From DATARH01 sp963789255 (GTDB lineage Bacteria; Pseudomonadota; Alphaproteobacteria; ATCC43930; CGMCC-115725): a stretch of 64,000 bases of DNA. Below, piece after piece: positions 50,601-58,600 of the stretch (positions within the stretch are counted from its first letter, which is position 1; the number at the start of each line of letters is the position of its first letter). Below the pieces are notes generated by a model. It was not told where the DNA came from, did not search any database, and was given only the letters and a program-made list of their open reading frames with translations. Both the position numbers and the translations under genes were made by a program. The stretch covers positions 62,001 through 126,000 of the forward strand of contig CAWBJW010000002.1 of NCBI GenBank assembly GCA_963789255.1. Direction: 5' to 3'.

Positions 50601-52044
50601 CGCCGTTAGCGGACCGATGACCGTGATCGGCGGCGCCGGGGCGACGACGGTGTGGGGCGGTACGGGCGACAGCATTGCCGGCGGCGCCGGGGCGATCACG
50701 GTGGACGGCCATGCCGGGGCGAACGACACGATCGTCGGCGGCGGCGGCGCCATGACGGTCTATGGCGCGGCGGGCGACAGCATCCTCGGCGGCGGCGGGG
50801 CGCTCCTGGTCAACGAGAACCAGGGGCTCTCCGGTCTGGAGAAGATTGCCGGCGGCAGCGGCAGCCTGACCGCGCTCGATCTCGGCCGCAACGACACGAT
50901 CGGCGGCAGCACCGGCGGCACCACGTTCATCGACGACAGCTACGGCGCCGGCGGCGGTTCGCTGATCGCCGGCGGCAGCGGCAGCGCGGGCACCCTCGCC
51001 GGCGGCGAGAACAGCTTCATCAAGGCCGCTTTCGGCGACACGGTCACCGGCGGCGCGGACTTGACGCTGATCGACGCAACGGCCGGCGGCGACAGCATCC
51101 TCGGCGGCGCCGGCACGGTCGCCGGCGCGATCGCCGGCCTGTCGGTCGCCGTCAACACCGCCATCGAAGGCGGCGGCGGCGACACGATCGCCGGCGGCGC
51201 GGGCGCGAGCTACATCGATGCGAGCGCCGGGGCGCAGACGATCGCCGGCGGGGCGGGCGCCACCACGGTACTGGCCGGAAGGGGCGACCACATCGCCGGC
51301 GGCGCCGGGGCACTGCGGGTCATCGATCCCAATGCCAGCGGGTTCAGCTCGATTGCCGGCGGCATCGGCAATCTGACGGTGTTCGACATCGGCCGCAGCG
51401 ATACGATCACCGGCAGCACCGCCGGCACCACCTTTGTCAACGACACCTACACCGGCACGGCGCTCGGCGGCTTCTCGCTGATCAGCGGCGGCAGCGGCAC
51501 CGTCAGCGGCGCGGCAAACCCGGCCGGCGGCGCCGCCATCGGCGCCAACACCTGGATCATCGGCCAGGCCGGCGATACGATCCTGGGCGGCAGCGGCAAC
51601 ATGTATGTCGACGCCGGCAGCGGTTCGGAGAGCATCACCGGCGGCAGCTCGACCCTCGCCGTGACGATCCCCAGCCTACAGACGGCGAGCGGCGGGACCG
51701 CGATCCAGGGCGGCAACCTCGATACGATCACCGGCGGCAGCGGCACCTTGCAGCTCTACATCAACTCCAATGTCGGCGCCGAGACGGTCAACCTCGGGGC
51801 CGGCCACGGCGCCGCCGCGCTGCGCGACATCGATGTCGGGGCGGCCGGCGCCACCACCTCGGTCACCGGGTTCAACACCGCCACCGACCTCATCCAGTCG
51901 AAAAGCGGGGTCGACGCCCAGGGGGTCTTCCTCGGAACCTCAAAATCCGACGGCAGCGGCGGCACCATCCTATCCTTCGTCGACGGCTCGACGATGACCC
52001 TGGCCGGAATCGCCAGCATCGGCGCCATCAAGTTCACCCAGTGA
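47692..52044 (+). CDS. Giant beta-solenoid repeat protein A
   Basis: This 1450-residue protein is built almost entirely of repeats and has no classical signal peptide. Residues about 1-740 are roughly 20-residue units of the form VxNxGTIxSTG..GVxLxxGGxVTN, resembling a right-handed parallel beta-helix of adhesins. A spacer (about 760-960) follows: DTFDLPFLSFSGSGTVTLGI, then a DFNIEVFTATAGSLAAGYQA module. Residues about 970-1400 are 17-21-residue glycine-rich rungs (GGAGATTVWGGTGDSIA) that look RTX-like but lack the regular Asp of the calcium motif. It ends IASIGAIKFTQ. The ATG has GGGGAGT seven bases upstream. Type I secretion and surface location are inference. Confidence 0.9.
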   Translation: MARTFSGTYTTTQVLSNPATDNPVTVAGTGLINVNSTSAYAAGIFGNSGTAWTLSNFGTVESIGSKGIGVNLQSGGTITNGASNLTSGLIAGSLDGIDIQGSAGTITNFGTIASTTTGTTGSAIALSAGGLVTNYGLIVGARAPNVIGTATGYGGVITTSTISATVQNFGTIASSAINVSTGINLLHGGLIINGATNATGALIAGSHDGIYAGGHLLSTGTAASYPGALATVVNYGTITGGSGQGVLLNEGGTVLNSGVISNVSTAHAGVSVHNVAGTVVNSGTIESTGNQGVYFQLGGSVGNSAGGLISGGDDGVQVLGSAGTAVALGTVVNSGTIRSTGITSGAGVNFEQGGILTNQADGTIAAYRTGVSVNGSVGAVANAGTILSTGTDFDGVYLGAGGTVTNALGALIESGWNGVSLSNVAGTVINYGTIDSTASVVNSGTLDGVAARLGDGGLLVNGASGSTGALITGDEFGITIGTKNGIPQPGAVGTVINYGTIASTGTGTVASPALRLGAGGTVTNRGIIDSAASNAVAVIGSVAATVSNFGLIENFSTSPAAIYSAAGGVISNAAGATIESTRNAISLHDAAGTTVSFGSVVNSGTIESTGVTAGSGVYFGQGGVVTNQAGGLITANRTGIFFGNTAGTADNFGTIVSTAALSAASGAGIYLGAGGVITNEAGAAVTAVRAAVSLAFFGTTSAAATVTNSGTLLGNTGISIGAGDTGDNTIVNFGTIIGTSGTAVSLGSGDDRVVIEAGSGFNGAIGNFHPGDTFDLPFLSFSGSGTVTLGINNVLQIVAGGSPIDIDLDPAQSFAGDFFHLAGDGGTGTLVTENQSASAGSKLAFFAGGQTVNLGLTPDGGNLPAPVAGDFNIEVFTATAGSLAAGYQAAVLVPGAAALDSNEVQSATGSEELLAGSYLVIDRTGEESLQIVGNAAGGSSITVVGSLGDTIAGSTVAGNAQLIEAIPNADAVSGPMTVIGGAGATTVWGGTGDSIAGGAGAITVDGHAGANDTIVGGGGAMTVYGAAGDSILGGGGALLVNENQGLSGLEKIAGGSGSLTALDLGRNDTIGGSTGGTTFIDDSYGAGGGSLIAGGSGSAGTLAGGENSFIKAAFGDTVTGGADLTLIDATAGGDSILGGAGTVAGAIAGLSVAVNTAIEGGGGDTIAGGAGASYIDASAGAQTIAGGAGATTVLAGRGDHIAGGAGALRVIDPNASGFSSIAGGIGNLTVFDIGRSDTITGSTAGTTFVNDTYTGTALGGFSLISGGSGTVSGAANPAGGAAIGANTWIIGQAGDTILGGSGNMYVDAGSGSESITGGSSTLAVTIPSLQTASGGTAIQGGNLDTITGGSGTLQLYINSNVGAETVNLGAGHGAAALRDIDVGAAGATTSVTGFNTATDLIQSKSGVDAQGVFLGTSKSDGSGGTILSFVDGSTMTLAGIASIGAIKFTQ
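49591..51979 (+). repeat. 2.39-kb direct repeat, left copy (C-terminal half of repeat protein A)
   Basis: From 49591 (ACGGCCAACCGCACCGGC) to about 51979 this DNA matches 57528-59916 at a constant offset of 7,937 bases with no indel. The encoded protein is the same residue for residue over this span, as is the sequence of the other reading frames I compared. Just outside the boundaries the two genes remain homologous but clearly diverged. Confidence 0.93.
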
Positions 52045-52094
52045 CGACACCTCACGAACCGTCCTCAATACCCGCCAGACAGAGCGGAAGGACA

Positions 52095-53606
52095 TCAACG
52101 TCGTCTTGACGGCGACCGGGACCGGTGCGGTGGCGGGGTCGCGGCAATCTCGGATGCTATGCCGGCGATCACCGCAGTCCAGCTTCTCTCCGCTCCTTGG
52201 CGAAACAATCGGAGCGTCGGATACCACGGGGTGTCGGAGCGGTTCAGCAGCCAGCGCCAATCGGGTGCGTGCGGCAGCATCACCCACGCCTCCCTGCCCA
52301 TCGCGCCGGCGAGATGGATGATCGACGTGTCCACGCTGACCACCCGCTCCAGGCAGTCGAGGACCGCCATCGTATCTGCGAAATCGCGGATCTCAGGCCC
52401 GAGATTGACGAGCGGGGCATGACCCCAGTAGCCGCCGATCTGCGCCTGCGCCGGGCCCTTCTGCAGCGACACGAGAGCGATCCCGGGAATCTCGGTCAAC
52501 GGCGCAAAGGTGGCGAGCACGGTCGAGCGGTTGCGGTCGTTGTGATGGGTTGGCCGGCCGGCCCACGCGATACCGATGCGCCGGTAATTCGGCGGCAGCA
52601 ATGCGTCGAGCCGCTCGGCCCAGGCCGCCGATCGTGCGGGGTCTGCCCGCACATACGGTATCCCCCCCGGGATCGTCTCGAGGCGCGTGCCGGCAAGCCG
52701 CGGCAGGCCGGACAGCGGGCAGTAAGCGATGAATTCCGGCGCCCGTTCCCAGTGATCGAACAGCGAGCCGGCGCCGGGCTGCTGTTCGATCACGGCGTGC
52801 AATTCGGCGCTGCACGCGATCGCGAGGTGCGGGCAACGCTCGGCCGCCCACGGGATATAGCGGGCGAACTGAATGACGTTGCCATAGCCCTGATCGGCGA
52901 TCAGCAGGAGGGTGCCGTCGCGCAGCGGCGCGCCGTCCCATTGCGGTCGCTCGCTCGGCGGCAGCAGCGGCGGCGCGTTGGCGAGCTTCATGCGCCACTC
53001 GTATTCTTCCCAGCCGCGCTCGAAGTCGCCGCGCAACAGCGATGCCTCGGCAATCCCGAAATGGGCCCCGGCGAAACCGCTGTCGAGCGCTATGGCCCGC
53101 TCGCCGCACGCGATCGCCTCGTCGAGCTCGAGACGGTGGTAATGCAGCACGCCCAGATTGTGGTAGCAGTGAACGTCGTCAGGGGCGAGCGCGGCGGCGC
53201 GGCGCCCGGCGACGAGCGCCTCGTCGAGTTGGCCCAAGACGCGGTAGACTTCGCAGATATTGCGATAATACAGCGCCATCATCGGCGCCACTGCGATCGA
53301 GCGCTCCATCAACCGCACCGACTCGGCGACGCGGTCCTGCTTGAAGGCGACGATGCCCATCAGATGCAGCGCCGGGTGATGCTCGCCCGCCTCGGCAATG
53401 ACATGGCGCAGAATGCTCTCGGCCTCGTCGAGCCGCCCCGCCTGCTCGTGCTCGGTCGCGAGCTGCATTAGTTGCGCGATGCGCTGGGGGGCTGTCGCCG
53501 GAGCTTCCGGCGGCATCACCTGCGGCGCCGGCTGTCCCGCTGCCGGGATCGCGCCGACCTCGATCTCGGGAGCAATCGCCCCGCCGGCGCTGCCGGGTTC
53601 AGGCAA
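52095..53606 (-). CDS. TPR-repeat glycosyltransferase-like protein
   Basis: This 503-residue protein has TPR units from about residue 40 to 205 (ATEHEQAGRLDEAESILRHV, DDVHCYHNLGVLHYHRLELD, EAIACGERAIALDSGFAGAH). A C-terminal GT-B-like domain follows (DGTLLLIADQGYGNVIQFAR, IGIAWAGRPTHHNDRNRS, FADTMAVLDCLERVVSVDTS, IIHLAGAMGREAWVMLPHAP), as in TPR proteins of the glycosyltransferase 9/41 type. Its start overlaps the end of the upstream sulfotransferase gene by 8 bases, so they form an operon. It is convergent with repeat protein A, a likely protein or glycan target by position. Confidence 0.88.
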   Translation of the reverse strand: MPEPGSAGGAIAPEIEVGAIPAAGQPAPQVMPPEAPATAPQRIAQLMQLATEHEQAGRLDEAESILRHVIAEAGEHHPALHLMGIVAFKQDRVAESVRLMERSIAVAPMMALYYRNICEVYRVLGQLDEALVAGRRAAALAPDDVHCYHNLGVLHYHRLELDEAIACGERAIALDSGFAGAHFGIAEASLLRGDFERGWEEYEWRMKLANAPPLLPPSERPQWDGAPLRDGTLLLIADQGYGNVIQFARYIPWAAERCPHLAIACSAELHAVIEQQPGAGSLFDHWERAPEFIAYCPLSGLPRLAGTRLETIPGGIPYVRADPARSAAWAERLDALLPPNYRRIGIAWAGRPTHHNDRNRSTVLATFAPLTEIPGIALVSLQKGPAQAQIGGYWGHAPLVNLGPEIRDFADTMAVLDCLERVVSVDTSIIHLAGAMGREAWVMLPHAPDWRWLLNRSDTPWYPTLRLFRQGAERSWTAVIAGIASEIAATPPPHRSRSPSRRR

Positions 53607-55487
53607 GGGGATAACCCAGGCGAGCGATCACCGGCTCGAGAATAGCGATCGCCGGCTCCAGCTGCTTCAGGTAATGGCGATAGCGGTAGCGCGAGCGGTC
53701 GTACAGCTGTTCGGTCACCTGGGCATAGCTTGCGGTACGCGCATACCGCGGGTTCTCGTGGAATGCGAGGCAGTGCTCGTCGAACGGCTCGCCGATGAAA
53801 TCGAGCATGCGGCGGGTCGCCGCTTCCTGATCGTCGACGATGTCTTCATAGCGGATCGGCAGGTAGCGTAACGTCATCTGCCCGCGGTAGTGCTCGACCA
53901 GCTCCATCGTCAGCGCGAAGTGGCGCGCCGCGGTTTCCAGCGCATAGGAGCAATAGAAGCCGTGCGTCAGATGGTTGGAAAACGTCGAGAGCACGACATC
54001 GAGCGGGTGGCGCAGCACATGAATCATCGGCGAGCGCGGAAACATCAGCGCAATCAACCCGAGATGGGTCTCGTTGAGCGGCATCTTGTCGGTGAACCAG
54101 GCGGCGTCCGGCTCGACGATGCCGAGCTGGCGGACCCGTTCGAGATAATAATCGCGCAACTCGTCGAGGCCGTGGCGCCGGTCGCCCATCCACAGCTCGG
54201 CCAGCGCCTCGGGATAGGCGAGCGGGCTGTTCAGCACCCGCATCATCGCGTCGGTGATCTCGTTGACGAAGGGCAGCTCGTCACCGGCGCAGATGCGCGG
54301 ATGCGCCGACAGGGTCTGCTCGACCAGGGTCGTGCCCGACCGGGGAAAGCCGAGAATGAAGATCGGCTGCGCGGTGTCGTCGCGCCGCCGCGCCCGCGGC
54401 AGGATCGCGAGCCGGGTTTCGCTGAAGAACCCCTTGAGCCGTGCGGCTTGCTGCTGCGCGTGCTCTTCCAGATAGCCCTGACCGGTCACCTCGCGGCACA
54501 GCCGCTTGCCTTCGGCGAACGCTGCGAACGCCTCGTCGTAGCGGCCGATCCGGTCGAGCAGCCGCCCCTTCTCCAACAGCTCATTTGCGCCAAGCCCGGC
54601 GCCGCCCGGCGCCGGTGCCGCGGCATCCCCGCCGCCGGTCTGCGCTGGCGCTACCCCATCGCCCCTGCCGCTCGCCGGCGGCACCATCGCATCGAGGATC
54701 GCCAGCGCCTGCGAATGGGAGCCGGCGCGGCCGCACAGAACGGCGCGCGACAGCATGATGCTGGCATTGCCCGGCGCCAGAAGCTCGGCGCGGTCGAGCA
54801 ATTCGGCGGCGCGCTCGACATTGCGGTCGGCCTCCTCCAACCGCGCCCAGCCGAGCCAGGTCAGCACCACCTCCGGCGCGGCGTTGCTCGATTCTTCATA
54901 AAGCTCGCGCGCTTCCGCCATCCTGCCCTGGTTCTTCAGGTTCCACGCCAGATTGGCAAGGAGGATCGGGTCGCGCGCCCGGGTCAGCTCGATGACCTTG
55001 CGGTAGTGGTATTCGCCGATCTGAGGCCGGTTGACCTCGGTCATGATCATGCCCATCAGATTGTGCGATTGCGGATTCTCCGGAGCGATTCGCACCGCGT
55101 TGCGGGCATGGATCTCGGCCTCGGCAATAGCGCCCCGGTTGAACAACATCACGGCAAGCTCGTGCGTCGCCCATAAGGTATTGGGGTGGAGCTGCACAAT
55201 TCGCCGCAAGAGGGTGTGCGCCCCATTGTCCTGGCCGGCCGCCTTGCGGATCCGGTAGAGCAGCGACAGCGCCTGGAGTCCGGCCAGGCGCCAGCCTCCA
55301 ATACCTCGAGGCACACTTTCTCCGCTTCCTCCACCGCGCCCTGGGCATGACGCTCGGCGGCGCGCTGGACGAGCGACGACAAGGGCAGGCTCGCCGCGGC
55401 GGGCGGCATCACCGAAAAATCCATCTGACAGCAGCGCGCCAGCCGGAGCCCGCTGCCGCAGGCGCACAGCCGCAGATCGACAATCAT
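53599..55487 (-). CDS. TPR-repeat sulfotransferase, with a frameshift near the N-terminus
   Basis: The conserved N-terminus MIVDLRLCACGSGLRLARCC (a SEC-C-like Cys motif) starts at 55487 and runs to EKVCLEVLEAG. Near 55285 the frame changes by one missing base to LAGLQALSLLYRIRKAAGQD. TPR repeats fill the middle. The C-terminal sulfotransferase domain has the PAPS 5'-phosphosulfate loop ILGFPRSGTTLVEQTLSAHP, FTDKMPLNE, and the 3'-phosphate region IHVLRHPLDVVLSTFSNHLT. The body 53599-55467 is one open frame. It is the first gene of a pair with the TPR-glycosyltransferase and diverges from repeat protein B. Confidence 0.87.
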
Positions 55488-55667
55488 CGCTACGTTCTCA
55501 CCCCTCGCCGGCAAAGGACGGCAAAACCGCCGCGCCGTCAACCGGGTCAATCGCCCCCGTCCAAGGGGGTGCTGGACAGGTCCTCAGGGGCCGATAAATA
55601 ATACAACGTTCAATCGCAGGGCAAAATTTCCGCTACGCCCACGGCACGCAGGGACAGGGAGTCACCA

Positions 55668-58600
55668 ATGGCGACGACTGAGTGGACCAATTCGGCCGGC
55701 GGCGATTGGACAAGCGCCGGCGACTGGTCGGCCGGCGTGCCGACCTCCAGCACCGATGTGACGATCGGCGTGGCCGGCGGCTACACCGTCACGCTCGCCG
55801 GCGAGAGCGGCGCGGCGAACTCGCTGACGATCAATGACACGCCTGCCACCCTCGATCTCTCCGCCGCGGCGAGCCTCGCGGTCCAGGCCGGGTTCACCAA
55901 CAGCGGGACCTTGGATATCGACGTATTCGGCGGGGATGGCGGCAGCACGCTGACGATCGGCGGGACGCTGATCAACACCGGCGTGGTGAGCATCGGCGAA
56001 GGGAGCCTGTCGGGGCTGACGACGGTGAGCGCGGCGGGTCTGGTCAACAGCGGCTCGCTGACGCTGCAAGGCAACACGACGAGCGGAACGACGGAGCAGG
56101 CGACGTTGGATATTACCGGCTCGGGAACCGATACGGGAGCGATTGCCCTGGGCGGGGATGCGGTCCTCAGCGCCGGATCGCTCGCCGTGCAAGGCGGCGG
56201 TGCCCTCAGTGTCGGGTCCGGCGGCACGGCGACCGGTGGCCTGACCGTCGCCAACGGCGGGTTCGAACTCGTGTCGAACGGCGGCACCAGCACCAGCCCG
56301 ACAATCGCCGGCGGCAAGCTGGAACTGGCGAGCGGCGCCGTCGCAAGCGGCCCGATCGCCTTCACCGGCAGCGGCGGCACGCTGAAGATCGACGGCACGG
56401 TCATGCCGGCGAACGCGATCAGCGGGTTTGTCGCCGGCGACACGCTCGACCTTGCCGGTATCGGGGTGGCCGCGTCGTACAGCTATTCGGGCGGAATTCT
56501 GAAGCTGGACAACAGCGGCGGGACCCAGGTCGCGCAACCGAACCTGTTGACCCCGGTCACCAACCCGCATTTCACGCTGGGCACCGACGGCGGCGGCGGT
56601 ACCGTGGTCGGACTGTCGCCGACGAACACCGGGACGATCTACAGCGGCACCTATCTCAGCGGCATCGTCCTCAGCAACCCGGCGACGCAGGACCCGACGA
56701 CGCTCGCGGCCGGCGGCTACGCCACGAACCAGACCGCGGCGCATAACGGCGATGCGGTCTATGGCACCAACGCCGCGGCCTGGAATTTCACCAATTTCGG
56801 CATGATCAACGCCACCGGCGCGGCCGCCGCCGGCGTGTTTCTGTCGGCCGGCGGCACCGTCACCAACGGCGCCGCTGCGGGCGCCGCCGGCGCGTTTCCG
56901 TTGACCGGCGATACCGTCACCAACGGCGCCGCCGGCCCGGCCGGCGGGGTGATAACGGGGGCCGCGTACGGCGTCGAGATCAGCGGCAGCGCCGGGACCA
57001 TCGTCAATTTCGGGACGATCGCGTCGACGGCAACGGCAACGACCGGCGGGGCGATCCTGCTCGCCGCCGGCGGGCTGGTCACCAATTATGGTTTGATTAC
57101 CGGGGCGCGGGCGCCGATCGGCGCCGGCCACGGCGCCGCGGTCACCACGACAGAAACCGCTTCCACCATCCGGAACTTTGGGACAATTGCGAGTTCTGCC
57201 ACCAACGCCAGCGTCGGGATAAACCTGATCCACGGCGGGCTGATCGTCAATGGAGCGCCCGGCGCAACCGGCGCGCGGATCACGGGGTCGGTTTACGGCA
57301 TCTACGCGGGCGGGCATCTCCTGTCCGGCGGCGGTACCTATTCCTATCCGAGCGGCGCGCTGACCACCGTGGCCAACTACGGGACCATCACCGGCGGCAC
57401 CGGCTTCGGGGTCGCCATCGTTGCCGGCGGCACGATCGCCAATTCCGGCACGATCGCCAGCACGGGCGGCAACGCGGTCTATTTCCGGCAGGGCGGGGGT
57501 CTGACGAACCGGGCAGGCGGACTGATTACGGCCAACCGCACCGGCATTTTTTTCGGGAATACGGCGGGCACTGCTGATAATTTCGGCACGATCGTCAGCA
57601 CCGCCGCGCTGTCCGCCGCCTCCGGTGCCGGCATCTATCTAGGCGCCGGCGGCGTGATCACGAACGAGGCGGGGGCAGCTGTCACCGCGGTGCGCGCCGC
57701 CGTGTCGCTCGCCTTCTTCGGGACGACGAGCGCGGCTGCCACGGTGACCAATTCCGGAACCCTCCTCGGCAATACCGGCATCTCGATCGGCGCCGGCGAC
57801 ACCGGCGACAACACGATCGTCAATTTCGGCACGATCATCGGCACGAGCGGCACCGCGGTCAGCCTCGGTTCCGGCGACGACCGGGTGGTCATCGAAGCGG
57901 GGTCGGGGTTCAACGGCGCGATCGGCAATTTCCATCCCGGCGACACCTTCGATCTTCCGTTCCTCTCGTTCAGCGGCAGCGGCACGGTGACGCTCGGCAT
58001 CAACAACGTGCTGCAGATCGTCGCGGGCGGCAGCCCCATCGACATCGACCTCGACCCGGCACAGAGTTTCGCCGGCGATTTCTTCCACCTCGCCGGCGAC
58101 GGCGGCACCGGCACCCTCGTCACCGAAAACCAGTCGGCATCGGCCGGTTCCAAGCTGGCATTCTTCGCCGGCGGGCAAACCGTCAACCTCGGGCTGACGC
58201 CGGACGGCGGCAATCTGCCGGCGCCGGTCGCGGGCGACTTCAACATCGAGGTGTTCACCGCAACCGCGGGCAGTCTGGCTGCCGGGTATCAGGCCGCCGT
58301 CCTGGTGCCGGGCGCGGCAGCGCTCGACAGCAACGAGGTGCAATCCGCGACAGGGAGCGAAGAGCTGCTTGCCGGCAGCTACCTGGTGATCGACCGGACC
58401 GGCGAGGAGTCGCTGCAGATCGTCGGGAATGCGGCGGGCGGCTCCAGCATTACCGTGGTCGGCTCGTTGGGCGACACGATCGCCGGCAGCACGGTGGCCG
58501 GCAACGCGCAGCTGATCGAAGCCATCCCCAATGCCGACGCCGTTAGCGGACCGATGACCGTGATCGGCGGCGCCGGGGCGACGACGGTGTGGGGCGGTAC

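Noticed and set aside
49702..51291. 529-residue minus-strand frame, repeated identically at 57639-59228
   Set aside because: It duplicates only because the underlying repeat-protein DNA is duplicated; the product is a low-complexity Ala/Gly/Arg shadow.
50600..51950. Regular short repeats that could look like a CRISPR array
   Set aside because: The periodicity is in codons (17-21-residue rungs), repeats vary, there are no unique spacers of constant length, and no cas genes are present.
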